Assembly (NCBI GenBank): GCA_010279815.1
Contig: QEOQ01000253.1
Location: forward strand, 1,121,978 to 1,185,977
Source: Brachionus plicatilis
Taxonomy: Eukaryota; Rotifera; Eurotatoria; Ploima; Brachionidae
Reading direction: 5' to 3'
Length of the DNA: 64,000 nucleotides
Part shown: piece after piece, positions 46,301 to 58,479 of the stretch
Position numbering within the stretch: the stretch's first letter is position 1
Layout of the letters: the number at the start of each line of letters is the position of its first letter
Notes under the pieces: model-generated
Database searches by the model: none
What the model was told of the DNA's origin: nothing
Seen by the model: the letters and a program-made list of their open reading frames with translations, nothing else
Program-made: the position numbers and the translations under genes

Positions 46301-48601
46301 CTAATAAAATGTCGCCGCAATGATTTTCACTAAAATTTTTTTTTTTGAAAAATTAAAATAAAAAATGAACTAATAACAATTAATAATAATGATTTTCATG
46401 AATTTAAAAAAATTTAAACTTAATTTAATTATTGATTTTATGCATTCAAATAAAAAACTAAAGATTTTATTTTAATTAAAAAAGTTTTTTTTTATATATT
46501 TAATTATTTTGGTTCAATTTGTTTTGAATTTCAGCTAAAATGTTCTTTAATTAATAGAAAGGAGAATTGTTCTAAAAAATTTCAACCTAAGTTTTAGCAA
46601 TTTTTCAGCAATTTCAGAATTAAAAAATTGAAAATTTTACTCTTCTCTTCAATTTAAATAATTTAATGATTGTTTTTTGAATTTATATTATTTAAAATGA
46701 ACTAAAAATTAAGCCACACAATTTAACAAAATAATAATTCCTTCAAAAGTAAACATTTGTTAAATTTTCTACAAAACTGTATTTGATGATTGTCATTCCA
46801 TTATATTTTTGCTAATCTTTATCAAAAAATAAATTTTATTTTTCAAAAGGTCTTAAACGAAACATTTCCAAGCAGTACATTTTTAGCTAATGGATTGATC
46901 CACGGTGTTAAAGGAATCTTATCGTTTCTGAGTGCTCCACTAATCGGTGCTCTATCTGACATTTGGGGCCGAAAAGTGTTCCTGCTTATAACAGTTTTTT
47001 TTACTTGTTTACCAATACCATTAATGCGCATAAACCCAATGTGGTATTTTGCCATGATATCCATAAGTGGTCTATTTGCAGTCACATTCAGCGTTGTTTT
47101 CGCCTATGTGGCGGACGTAACCGATGAATCAAACCGAACGACAGCATACGGCCTTGTGTCTGCCACATTTGCCGCTAGTTTAATCACAAGTCCCGCACTA
47201 GGCTCATATCTAAGTCGCTTTTACTCGGAAAATTTTGTTATCGCTCTGGCGACGGCAATAGCTGTTTTTGATTTATTTTTCATTTTAGTCGCAGTACCAG
47301 AATCGTTGCCTGAAAAATTGCGAGAACGATCAAAATCAATCAGCTGGGAAAATGTGGACCCATTCAAATCTTTAAAATCTATTTTCAAGGACCGCACTAT
47401 TTTGTTACTTTGTATCATTACTTTTTTATCCTATTTGCCCGAGGCCGGACAGTATTCTTGCTTTTTTGTCTATTTAAAATTAATAGTCGGATTCACCCAG
47501 AACCAAGTGGCCTATTTTATTGCATACATTGGCATTTTGTCTTGCATAGCTCAAGTAAAAATCAAAAAATAATTTTTTTTTTTTAAATAAATAAATTTTT
47601 TTTTAAATTTTTTTATTTAGGCTGCCATTCTAGTTATACTTATAAAGTACTTCGGAAATCGTCAGAGCATAATGATAGGTCTGACATTTCAGGTACTTCA
47701 ACTGGCAATATATGGCTTTGCAGGGCAAGAATGGCTCATATGGTTCGCTGGTCTTCTAGCAGCTTTGTCCAGTATTGGCTATCCGGCAATTAGTGCTTTT
47801 ATATCAAACCAATCTCACGTTGACCAGCAAGGTGTATCACAAGGAATGGTGACAGGAATCCGAGGCCTGTGTAATGGCATCGGACCTGCAATGTACGGTT
47901 TTTTATTTTGGATATTTAGAGTGAATCTGAACGAAAATTCGAGCGGATCTTCGGAGTCCGTGGTAGATGGTAATTCGGCAAAAACAACTTATGCCACTAC
48001 CCATTTATTACCCGGTCCCCCTTTCCTTTTCGGCTCTGCTCTAGCTCTAGTTGCCATTTTTGTGACCTTATTGATCCCAGCTAAATATAAGCCTACTTTG
48101 ATCTTTTTGCCATCTAGTTCTAACTCGAAGCCGAGTGAAGAAAAAGACACTGCTGTGGTCAGACAAGCGTCCAATCCGGCAACCACAGTTACTTACAACA
48201 GAGGCACTTCAGGACACTCAAATTATTCTATAAAAATGGATTTAATGAAAAGTGAGGAAAAAAAATCGTTGCTGAACAGTGATGAAATGGAAGAAGATGA
48301 AATTGATATGGATAGTTTGATAGAGAAGAATTATTCAACTCAAATATTGAATACCATCGGTGGTATCATAAACCAAGGACCGCCGAGTGGAGCTAGTGTG
48401 CTAAACAAGCCGGCCAATGCTCCTAACTTAATCTCTTTATCTGCTTCGTCTTCATCCACGTCAAATCCAAACCCCAACACAAAATTTTTGATAAATAATA
48501 TTTTGTCAATTAACCAAAATTCAGGTACCAGTTCGTCAGCTCAAAATTTTCCCAATCATCATCCAGTGAATAATATTTCAAATAAAACTAATTTAGATTG
48601 A
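43318..48601 (+). CDS. MFSD14: MFSD14 (HIAT1-like) major facilitator transporter
   Basis: Twelve-helix solute carrier of the major facilitator superfamily; vertebrate MFSD14A/B are orphan carriers of intracellular membranes. Four exons, 43318-43404, 43464-43559, 46850-47554 and 47621-48601, join in frame to about 622 residues. Exons 1-2 supply the conserved start (IVIFLEFFAWGLLTDQVIT) that continues into VLNETFPSSTFLANGLI. Further diagnostics are LSFLSAPLIGALSDIWGRK (MFS motif A), FAVTFSVVFAYVADVT, LVSATFAASLITSPALG, VAVPESLPEKLRE, FLSYLPEAGQYS, GMVTGIRGLCNGIGPA and LLPGPPFLFG. The N-terminus is basic (SKTKRKRAS). After the last helix a Ser/Asn-rich tail of ~170 residues is much longer than in vertebrate members (~490 residues in all). 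Intron 2 is ~3.3 kb and holds a LINE fragment. Confidence 0.95.
46048..46275 (-). pseudogene. 5'-truncated LINE 3' end in MFSD14 intron 2
   Basis: On the minus strand a frame reads NRLPEYVVRLNSIASFRDST and on to KKIVMNPDF, which is the familiar end of a LINE reverse transcriptase ((W)NRLPxxVV...SFK). A TAG stop sits where the Trp is expected. It runs into an ACTACTACTGCTACTACT-type microsatellite (46048-46072), as expected for a LINE 3' tail. Old, non-functional insertion, antisense to the host gene. Confidence 0.7.
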
Positions 48602-49746
48602 AAATGACTATGATATATATAGTTTTTTTTGAATGTATAATTATTATCCTATTAATGGCAGACACATAGATAAAAATAAAAAATTCACCTAATCCTTTAT
48701 TTAAAAACAAAAAGTAAATTGTTACGGTTTTATGTTATTATTTGATGGCAATATAAATTTATATTTTTAAAATTTATTTACTTCCTTCGTGTATTTACAA
48801 TAAAATTTCTAAAAATTAGTGATTAAGTGCTTGTAATAAAAACAATATTTATATAAATGTATTCATTTACTAATACTGTGACCATTATTAATGGTACTAA
48901 TGCTAAAATAAAAGCTTCTAAAATTGAAATAGATTTAAATTTTGTATAATAAGTAACAAAACTTTATTATGAATTAATCATTTTATTAGAAAAAAAAACA
49001 TTTTATTGAAAACAACTACTATATATTCTTTTATTTTAATTAATAATTAAAAAACTCAAAATTATCCTAACTCTCTTAGTTATTAAATCCAATAATAGTT
49101 TTATACAAAATTTTTTTCTTGTCCATTGAAAGGATAAATCTTCTTAGTTAACCCTTAATTAAAATTTGTCCAACATGTTTTTAAATAGATATTTATGATA
49201 TGATTTAACAATCTAAGACCGGATGGTTTTTTTCAAGACACTGAAAATTAAGAAATAAAAAGAATTAAAAAGTTCAAAATTATTGGCAAATATCAAAAAT
49301 AAATGAAGTCGAAAGAATTTTAGTTATTTTCAATTAAAAATTTATCTTTTGTTTTTTTTCAACTTTTTAATTCTGATGATATTTTGTTTGTTATATATTT
49401 TTTACTATAAAAAACAAAAAAAATTAGAGTAATAATTGATAATTGGTATCATTTTTTTTAATTTTTAATAAAAATTGAATCAGTTCAATAATGATCTAGC
49501 AGTTTATTAAAAAAATTAATTTAATTCTAAAAATTGAAATAAATTTTAAAAATTCAGTTAAATTTTATTAGGTTTTTTTTTAAATTTATTCTTTTATTTA
49601 ACAAAATATTTTTTTGAACTGCGATTAACTTTCTATATAAATATTACAATTTTTATTTAAGAAATGCAAAGAGTACTTCTTCTACAAATTATTGCCACTT
49701 ACACAAAATATAAAAAAATTTTAAATGTTTATATTAAATGGAAAAT
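48602..49746. other. Intergenic between convergent genes
   Basis: 3' flanks of MFSD14 and of the minus-strand EF-hand gene. Several AATAAA signals; nothing else recognised. Confidence 0.6.
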
Positions 49747-50532
49747 TCATCTAAAATCAGCAGTAAGCAATTGAATTATATCTAAAAATAAAGATTTAAA
49801 AATAACATTTTTGATCTAAAATAAAAAAAATTACCTTCTGTATTAACAGTTCCATCAGGCTGTACTGCGATTGTCTTGAGTATTTCCTTAAAATCATCTT
49901 CATCAAGTGGTTCTCCAAGGCTCAATAAAAAGCTTTTCAGTTGCTCTACAGTAAAATATCCGTTTCCAATCGGATCGAATACTTCGATAGCTTGCCTAAG
50001 CTCTTGTGGGTCATTTGCTTTCCATGTTTTTTTCAAAAGTTTAATGAATTGGTTAAAATCGATTCGATCAATGTCTAAAATTAAGCTCAATTTAATTATT
50101 TTCGCAAGTTTTTATATTACCATTTAGCTCGAACCATTCTGTGATTTCTTTTATAATTTTAAGTGAAGGATTCAATCCTACAGCTCTTAGCAAAGACCCC
50201 ATTTCACTTATCAAAACTGTACCAGTGTTTGTTTTGTCTATTTTTGTAAATGAATCTTCGAACTCTAAATAAAATTAGCTTTTATCACTTTATTAATCTA
50301 TTATTTTAATTCCCGATAAAGAAAAAAGAGAATTAAAAAATACTAACCTGCCAACTGTGTATTTGTAAATTCGATTTCTTCTTGATTTTGCTCAGTATCA
50401 TCTTCTCTGAAAATGGGCATAAAGTTAAATATATCCTTATAAAAAATTGTTTAAACTTTTTTGTATTTTTTTTAATCAGTAAAGGACAATATTAAAATTT
50501 GATCAACTAACCTCACTATCATCCATTTCCAT
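49747..50532 (-). CDS. Calmodulin/light-chain-like protein with degenerate EF-hands
   Basis: Five minus-strand exons, 50532-50517, 50404-50348, 50264-50121, 50074-49835 and 49781-49747, join in frame to about 163 residues. After an acidic N-terminus (MEMDDKDDTEQNQEE) the calmodulin layout follows: EFEDSFTKIDKTNTGTVLIS, LLRAVGLNPSLK, then DIDRIDFNQFIKLLKK, FDPIGNGYFTVEQL, LGEPLDEDDF and an end DGTVNTEDIIQLLTADFR that parallels calmodulin's last hand. None of the four loops keeps the full ligand set: loop 1 lacks an acidic residue at position 9, loop 3 ends in Q, and loops 2 and 4 have lost positions. A Ca2+-independent structural light chain (for example of a myosin) is a reasonable guess. Exon 1 uses the GTGAGG donor at 50516 and exon 2 the second of two nearby AGs; other choices break the frame. 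Confidence 0.85.
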
Positions 50533-51742
50533 TGTAGTTTTTAAATGATTTCTAATTTAAAAATAATTTGATTTTAAAAATAACAAAAACGAAACAATAC
50601 CTTTAATATAAAACAAAGAAAAATGAAAGGGATTGTTTTTAAAGGAAATTTTTTAAAATACTGCTTTAAATTTATATTAAATTTTAAAAAAAATATGTTC
50701 TCGGGCTATAGAAAGGTAATCGAAAAGAAATTATAGCTGTATTTTGTTTTGGGTGAGAGCTTAAAAACTCTGTTCGGAAATTATTAATTATATTTGAGTT
50801 TGAAAATAATAACTTCAATAAAGAAATTAAATAAGCCTTTTTGATTTTAAATCAGGGAAATTTTTTGAAGACTTCGCATGAAACTATTTCAAACCGTTCA
50901 ATTTAAGGAAGCATGCTTAATTTATTCCAAAAAGTTAAATCGAATTTAAAACTAAATGGTATTTAATATGTATTAAAATTATTGGAAATATTTTTCCGAA
51001 GCCTAATAAATTAATGGGTCTTTAGGAAGAAATATTTACATTAAGTTAAATTTAAAGAGCTTCTTTTCAAAATTGAAATTATTTTTTCGTATAGAATATT
51101 TTTAATTGAAGACTTATATTTAAAAAAAATTGTTTGCTAGATGTTAAAAAAAATTTTTACACACCAATTGATTAATTCAAAAACAATAATTATGAATAGA
51201 TAATTTTTATTCATTAAGCCCAAAAATGAATTTTTTTATTCTTAGATACTGTTTTTTTATTTTGATTTTAGTAAATTAAAATAGCAGTTTTATTTAAAAA
51301 TAAACATCAAGTTACATAATTAAATTTAACAATTTTAGTTTTACTTTTTAATTATAATTCTCTTTCATCATTGTGAAAAAGTTCAGGGCTTTAAAATACA
51401 ATAAATTGTGGAAAAGCCTTATTATTTATGCTTTTATTTTCACAAAACATTGATTAATGACACTTTAAAATTGGCTTTAATTTCACTGCTAACGTAAATA
51501 ATTAATTTTCAATTTGTTATTTTAAGCTTGTTTATAGTTTTAAAAATAAATAGAAATTTTAAAAATTTAATTAGTTGTTAAGGAAATCAATTATTTAATG
51601 GGAGAATAACGAATTCACAAAAATATTTTTTTTCAAATACTCTATATGTATCAATCAAATTAAATTGGATAAAATTAAAAAATTTTTGCTGATCGAAAAT
51701 ATTTTTATTAAACGCTTTTTTTATTTAAATCGTTTAATAAAT
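50533..51742. other. Intergenic, AT-rich
   Basis: 5' flank of the EF-hand gene and 3' flank of RPL31; nothing recognised. Confidence 0.6.
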
Positions 51743-52275
51743 TTATTCGCTTTCAACATTTACAGTTTGAAGTTCTTAAAAAAAAATTAAGATTTAAAAA
51801 AATTAATCATTATTTTCAAATAAAAATACCTTTGAAGGTCAAGACTGGTACATAAGTGACCAAAGTGTACAATTTGTGTGGTGAATCCTCATCTTCGTTT
51901 CTCTTGCGGGCCAAACGAACTCTTACACGATATGGAACATGGCTGAAAAAATAAAATTGAAAATTTTGTTTTAGTTACTTCTTAAAAATTTTTAATGTTT
52001 ACTTGATGCCTTTTGACCAAATGTATTTGTTCAATCTAGAGTCCACACGGACATCTTCAGTTCCCATATGTTTTTGGGCGAATTTTCTGATTTCGGTCAA
52101 AGCTCTTGGTGCTCTTCGCTTAAATCCTCTAAAAAAAAAATTAAATATAAATTCATATATAAATTATCTTTACTTACACTCCATGTATTCTTTTGTGCAA
52201 GTTGATGGTGTATTCTCTGGTGACGATTTCATTGGTAACGTCTTTCTTTCTACCTTCTCTTTTTTGCTTGTTCAT
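51743..52275 (-). CDS. RPL31: Large-subunit ribosomal protein L31 (eL31)
   Basis: Component of the 60S subunit near the polypeptide exit tunnel. Four minus-strand exons, 52275-52178, 52128-52003, 51942-51830 and 51774-51743, join in frame to 122 residues (human RPL31 has 125). Near-identity to the family: [97 protein letters not shown] and the end [10 protein letters not shown]. The basic N-terminus ([12 protein letters not shown]) is slightly shorter than in vertebrates. Introns are 49-60 bp. A single-copy-looking intact gene with introns, so not a processed pseudogene. Confidence 0.97.
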
Positions 52276-53490
52276 TTTTATCAAAAAAGCAGTATTTAGA
52301 TACTCTTCTAAAATGATTTGAAAATGTTAATCCACATTGTTTAATTTAAATATATTTAAATGACTGATTTTGACCGAATTTCGATTGATTAAATCGGATA
52401 TGTTCCACAGATCGATTAAAAATGCATACATTAATTTTAAATTTAGAAAACTTTGCCAGCAATTAGAATATGATCAGAAAAAACTTGATACATTAATTCA
52501 AAGCGAAATACCACAAACTAAAGCATTTACTAGAAATGAATGCATTTGATTTTAGGTGAATGTTGCTAATGCAGTATATGCTTTGCACGAGTAAAATACC
52601 AATATTTTTGAAATAAAATTTTAAAATTTATACTTATAAAAATTTTTAATATTTATTTTAATGAAAATAAAATTTACTTAATCTTAGTTTATAATTTTAT
52701 CAAATCTAAGCTAACACTCAGCTTAGTTTAGAAACTAAAATACAAAAATTTGTATTTAATTATTCGATTAAAAAAAAAGAACAAATAAAAAACTTATTGA
52801 ATTAATTTCTAAGAGAATAAAATTTTCAAGCAAAACTCTGTTTGTTTGTAATCAATCCAATTAATGGTATCTATTTACCGTGCATCTGAATAAGTTCAAT
52901 AGTTTTCTAAAAGCATTTTTCTAGGTTTTCTTTGCCCCCTATTTGAATGGAATTATAAAAGTCTGAATTTAATTCTCAATTTTCTGTTTATTCGTAAATT
53001 AAATGAGAATTTTTTAATTTAATTCCTTTTTATTCATACGCTCACCCACAAATTATTAATTTAATTTAATAAAATTTTAAAATTTAAATTTTTATGAAGA
53101 AAATTTATGTGAGATATAATGCTCATATTTGTAATTTTAGAAAAAGTTTAAAAATTATTTTAAGAGTATTATAAGAGTTCATAATTGAGAATAGTTTAGT
53201 ATTTTGTTTACAAAAAAATAAAAGCAATTTATCAATATCAGAATTTTTTTTTGTTTAATATTTTATTTTTATTGTGATTCTCAGATTTTCAAGCTAAAAT
53301 AAAGCTGAAAGAAAGCTCACTATTTAAAATCACGAATTTCAAAAAATGAATAAAAAAATATTATACTGGATGACTACATTATTTTTTGAAAAATTCACTA
53401 ATTTTTTGCCAAACATACATTTAGATAAGAGAATGCAATTTTACGTAAAAATTAATTTTTAATGAATTTTTAAACTAAAAAAGAAAATTT
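52276..53490. other. Intergenic, AT-rich
   Basis: 5' flank of RPL31. Nothing recognised. Confidence 0.55.
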
Positions 53491-53998
53491 TAATGGTATG
53501 AATTCAACACTACTTAAGTTTCTTCGCAAAACTCTGCAGCAATTTCGTATATGCATATTTAAGCAGAACACGAATATTGCTTAAATGTGAAAATACTATT
53601 CTCTATTAAATTTTATAATTTAAAGTTAGGTGTTGTAAATTTTGAATACAATTTGAACACAAATTATTCATTTTTGATAAATTAAGATTAAAGTTCATAA
53701 AATATATTAGAAATAATACTACAACATACTGTCACATACTTTGGTGCACCTTTTTTACCTAAAATAAATTTTCATCTCTTTTTTTTTAAATCAAATCAAT
53801 AATCTTTTTAAATCTAATGATGTTTTATTTTTTAGTCTTTTTTTACATGAGAAAAATTTTTAATTATAAAAATTAATAGAGAATAATATTTTCACATTTA
53901 GCAATATTCGTGTTCTGCATAAATATGCATATACGAAATTGTTTCAGAGTTTCAGTGCCAAGAAAATTAAGTAGTGTTGAATTCATACGATTAAAATG
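53491..53998. mobile_element. Inverted-repeat element (~508 bp)
   Basis: The ends (TTTAATGGTATGAATTCAAC, then ACTACTTAAG) recur as the complement at the right (GTAGTGTTGAATTCATACGA). Arms extend ~130 bp and also share ATTTCGTATATGCATATTTA and ACACGAATATTGC. The ~240-bp centre matches the dispersed repeat at 35490-35745. No ORF. A MITE or fold-back family with at least a partial second copy in the window. Confidence 0.8.
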
Positions 53999-56900
53999 CT
54001 CAATAATTTCATAAAAATGTTTTATAAATAATTTGTGATAATGATCATTAAAATTTGATCATAAATGCTTAAGTTTAGGATAAGGTTAAGTCGATTTTTT
54101 TATCAAAAAGTAAAGTTTAAATTTAATTTAAAGACTTTAGATTTGAAAATTAACAATTTTCGAATGATGATGATGATAATGTTGAGTTGGGTTTTTCTGG
54201 ATTTTTTTGTACCAAAGATTTAAAATTTCTTTATAATATTATAATATCAGTATTCATTAAGTTAAATGTGACATTTTGAAAAAATAATACTTGGAATATT
54301 TTGTGGAATTTATATTGATGTCAGACGGAGCTGTGATAGCATTGATTGACTGTGTCATTTTTAAATTGTCTAAATTCACTTTATTCGTGAAACAAACAAA
54401 GTTATTAAGACTAGAACCTTGATAAATTCATGAAAAGCAAATCTCTTTTAAAGCATAGACAAAGACACTTTGTCATACTTATTCCATGGAATACTTAAAA
54501 GAAATTATTTAAATAGTATACTTCAATTAGATTGTATGACAAAAATCTCAAAATTTAATAAACTTAGTCAAAGGTTGTTTTAATAAAATTTGTTAATTTC
54601 TTTCAAAAAGAAAGTAAATCAAAAAACAAATACAAAAGAAACTTAATAAAAAATATTTTTCTTTTTAAGTCACTTTATTTATTGGACTTAACTTACCGAG
54701 AAAATATTCATGAATATTTGCCTAGAAATTCTTTTTCGTAGGTCTACCTTTAAAGCTAATCTACAATTTAATTACAGGTTAGTTGGTTTTATTTTGGATG
54801 ACTTAAGATACACAAAAAATATTTTTTCTAATGTTAATATTCTTTTACAATTCTCAAACATATTACTAATGGTAAATATTAAATAATAAACTAGATTAGA
54901 AAAGTGGATTTTAGTTAAATATTCAACGGGCTCAAAAGTATCTAAAGCCAAAGCTTTCTTTCATCCTCTACTAGAAATTGGATTATGTTTTCGTGTTTTT
55001 TTAAATAAAAATGTATTTAGAATAAATCCGGCAGAAGACCAACTGAAACAAATAATTATTCGATGAGAGTAAGAGCGCATTTATCACGGCTAATATTTTT
55101 AATAAAATAAATAATCGGTTCATCCAAATGAGGCACAGTATGCTTCAGAATATTTGGATCAAAGCAAATTGCAACCAGGTACAAAACTATTATTAAATCT
55201 CAAAATCACTTTAATTTATTAAATTAAAATAATTAATAACAAAAATAATTCCAATTACAAAAATGTTTTTAGCTACTTAAATCATAATTTACGGATTACC
55301 TAACCGATAACTTCAGGTATTAAATTATTATTATAATTTTGCACTTGATTCACGTTTTCTTTTTTTTTTTAAATAAAACTCAAATTAGTTTTGAAACTTG
55401 ATTTTTTTTTAATTTAGAGTTATTTTTATCAATATTTTGTTTCTATAGATATTAAATGCATAATTAATGTTGAACCAAAGATATTTAATTATTCGGTCAA
55501 TGCCTAAGATTTGTTTTTTCTAATTTTTTAAAGGTCTCAATTTCAATCTTTAAAATTTCCAAAAATAATTTTTTTTTATTTAAAATTTCGCTTTTCGAAT
55601 TTTAGATAACCAAAGAATTCAAATGACAATAAGTGTGTAAGTAGGGCAATGACAAAATATTATGATTTGAATACTCAATCTTTTTGGCAAATAATTTTCG
55701 AAATAGGTTTATTTTTGGTAATTGAGGTAATTTAAATCATTTTCTAAAAATTATTAGTAAAATGTTTGTAGTGTATTTTTGCTCAACTGAACATTCTAAA
55801 GAATTAAATCTTGAATATGTCTTAGATGTTTGTTCTTCTTACCTTATTAAAATTTAAAAATATCTATGAAAATAGAGTCAGTTAGATATAAAATTCTAAT
55901 TTGACGTTAACTTAGATGTTTAAATTCCTTTTTTTTTTAATTTTAGATTATAAATATTTTTTTTCCCAAGGCAAAATGTAATAGATCATTAATGCCTCTA
56001 ACTATGCACATATGTAAATAATTAAGTTTATATTTTTTCTTATTTTTCATATGCAGATAATCATAATAAAATGAGTTGAGTGTAATTTTTTTTGAAACGA
56101 TCCGAAATTTTAAATAAATGATCTCGCTAATCAACAAATATTTAAAAAATCTAAATGTTAAATAGTGGCACATTTTTTAGATTAATCATTAAATGACAAA
56201 AATGTATATGCTTAAAATATTGTAATTAAAAAGAAAATAATTAATTTTATGATTTTGAAGTTGAATTTAAGTTGAAAGAAAATATGAATTAATTAAAAAT
56301 TAAATTTATTGCTTTTGTTCAGTAATGGATCTTTAGTTTTAATTTTAATGTAAAATTTTTTCCTATACACCAACCTTATCAGCAGAAATTTAAAATTAAG
56401 CAGTATTCAATTAACTAAAGAATTTAGATTTCTTTTAAATTATTAAAATTAATTTTTTTGTCAGGCATTATTATAATATCTTTGCGTGCAGAAAGAGCTA
56501 ATTTGAATTCATGCTTCTACCTTTTGATCTTGAAATATCATTTGGGCTAAAAGACTCGATTAAAATCACCTCAAATTATTCTTCGTGTTCAAGGTAGAAA
56601 AAGAAAAGTTTGTAAAATTTTATTTTGTTTTCAAGATTCTTCAAATTTAAGTTCTTAGTCGAATTTTTTTTTATTTTCAATCAAAAATTTTAGCTATTTT
56701 TCAAGAGCTAATTTGTTTGATGCTTCCAATTGACCTGTAATTTTATACTTCTCCAAAAGCTAATATTCAGCAGAAAAATTTTGTCTGAATGAGCGTAATT
56801 AAAACAACACTATAATTGTGTTTCAAATATTTGTTTGGAGAAAAAAAAAAATTAAATATTTTATTGATTTTCGAGCATCTTTTAGATCACAAATTAAATT

Positions 56901-57704
56901 TTTGTTAGCTTAAAACTAAGTAAAATCGAAGAAGCTTCTACCAGATTTTTCTGATAATTTTATGAGTTCAATTTTTGTATTAGATTCGCGTATGTGTGCG
57001 GACTGTGTGCCGACTAGTCCGGCCCCTATCTTAATTATGCAGCAGCGTTTCTCTGAATCAATATTTTATTGGAAGGAGAGTTTGTTCCTGATCACAGATA
57101 TTATGTTATATGACACAGTGCATATTTACACTAAAATCTTTATTTAAATTAGAATGGCATGAATTGTTCGAATTCCTATCGTGTTTCTCTAGAGCAATGC
57201 AAACAAGCTCCAGTTAGGACTAGTGACCCAGATTGATTAGTCAACATTCGGACCAAAACAAAAAAACGGAAAAGTTTACATTAGAAAATCAAAAATTATA
57301 ATAATTTATTCAAATAATAATTTTTAGAGTTTTTTTTTTTGCAAATATTTTCTGGAACTTGACAAGTGTGGGGTGTTTTTTGGTTATTTTTTGTTGAAGT
57401 TGTTGTAAGCACACAGCTTGGGCCTAATTCTTAGTGTACACAAGAATGTGTCGCGATAATTACAAACGTACCTGTTCGAATGTGCTCAGAACAAATGTAT
57501 CGCTCACAATCTATCACGATTTATGAGCGAATTTTAATTCGTCTGTTAAGAAGGTTAAAACAATAATAATCAACATGAACTCTTTGGTTTGCAAAATGAA
57601 AATATTTTTCTAATCTATGAACCAGAAATATTTTGCTATCGACTGATTTTGATTCCATTCTAGCATTTGCGCATTGCTAAATTTTGGTCTAAATTAAGAG
57701 CGCT
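53999..57704. other. Gene desert, AT-rich
   Basis: Short more complex patches at about 55,100-55,190 (frame PNEAQYASEYLDQSKLQPGT), 56,980-57,060 (frame SRMCADCVPTSPAP) and 57,350-57,540, none giving a supported exon chain. Possible untranslated exons or decayed repeats. Confidence 0.4.
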
Positions 57705-57875
57705 ATGGTGGCAAGCGCTAAATTAGCCGAGCCTTGGATTGAATTAATTTTGGGGTTAGTTCAAAAAAATTTAGGATCTGGATTATTCAAAGTGTTTGGA
57801 CTTGAGTTGTTTAACAACGAATTAAATCAAAATGATAATGATGACAATCCAAAGATTTGCTTTTCTTGTTTTTGA
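57705..57875 (+). other. Small ORF, 56 codons
   Basis: Begins MVASAKLAEPWIELILGLVQ and ends NPKICFSCF-stop, with a hydrophobic middle and an Asn/Asp-rich stretch. The residue mix is more protein-like than the surrounding AT-rich translation. No family recognised and no splice partners found; could be chance. Confidence 0.18.
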
Positions 57876-58278
57876 TTTTGTAATTATTAAAATTTTAATA
57901 ACGAAAGGTTCAAATTAAATAAAGAAATCGTAAGTACTTATATAACAATTATAAGTTTTTTTTTTCTTTTTTCTACGTTCTAAAAAGACCCAAAATCATA
58001 ACAATAAAGTACTTGGAGATATTTTTTTTGAGCTTTTGTCAAAAATTTTCTTGACTCGTTTTGTGGTCGCTATTTTTTTTGTTCTATTTCTATTTGAATA
58101 GTTTTTAAGATTTTATTTTTGTCAATCAGAGCTCATTTGAGCTTGATTGCTAGGCTAAAAATCTTAAGCTTCGGTCTAAATTGGAATTATTTATTTTTAT
58201 ACAATTCTCAGTTGTTTTTGTGTATGTGGAAAATTTCGCTACAGTTTCCCTACATTTTGTAGCTGCATAATTTAGAAA

Positions 58279-58452
58279 ATGAATGACCCGTTTAACCGTT
58301 TAGCTTTGTGTGGTAGGCAAACAGGCAGAGGGTGGAAGGTAAGAAAATCTTACGAATGCTTCTTCATAAAAAAGGGGAGCCCGTTACGACTGGGTAATTC
58401 TTGCGCCCTGTCATTTTATTTTATGCTGGATAGTCTAGAAAATTTTTTTTAA
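58279..58452 (+). other. Small ORF, 57 codons
   Basis: Begins MNDPFNRLALCGRQTGRGWK, where a good donor (GGAAG|GTAAGA) occurs, so this could be a short first exon. Reading on gives KKGSPLRLGNSCAL and then a stop. G/C-richer than its surroundings. No family recognised. Confidence 0.18.
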
Positions 58453-58479
58453 ATATTAATTATAAATCTTGTAGTGCTG

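Noticed and set aside
46843..47418. Minus-strand ORFs of 80 and 65 codons
   Set aside because: Antisense to the third exon of MFSD14.
49782..49834. Shorter last intron (acceptor at ~49817) giving an end EDQKCYF
   Set aside because: The longer intron to 49781 gives IIQLLTADFR, which matches the calmodulin-type final helix.
52003..52299. 98-codon plus-strand ORF
   Set aside because: Antisense to RPL31 exons 1-2.
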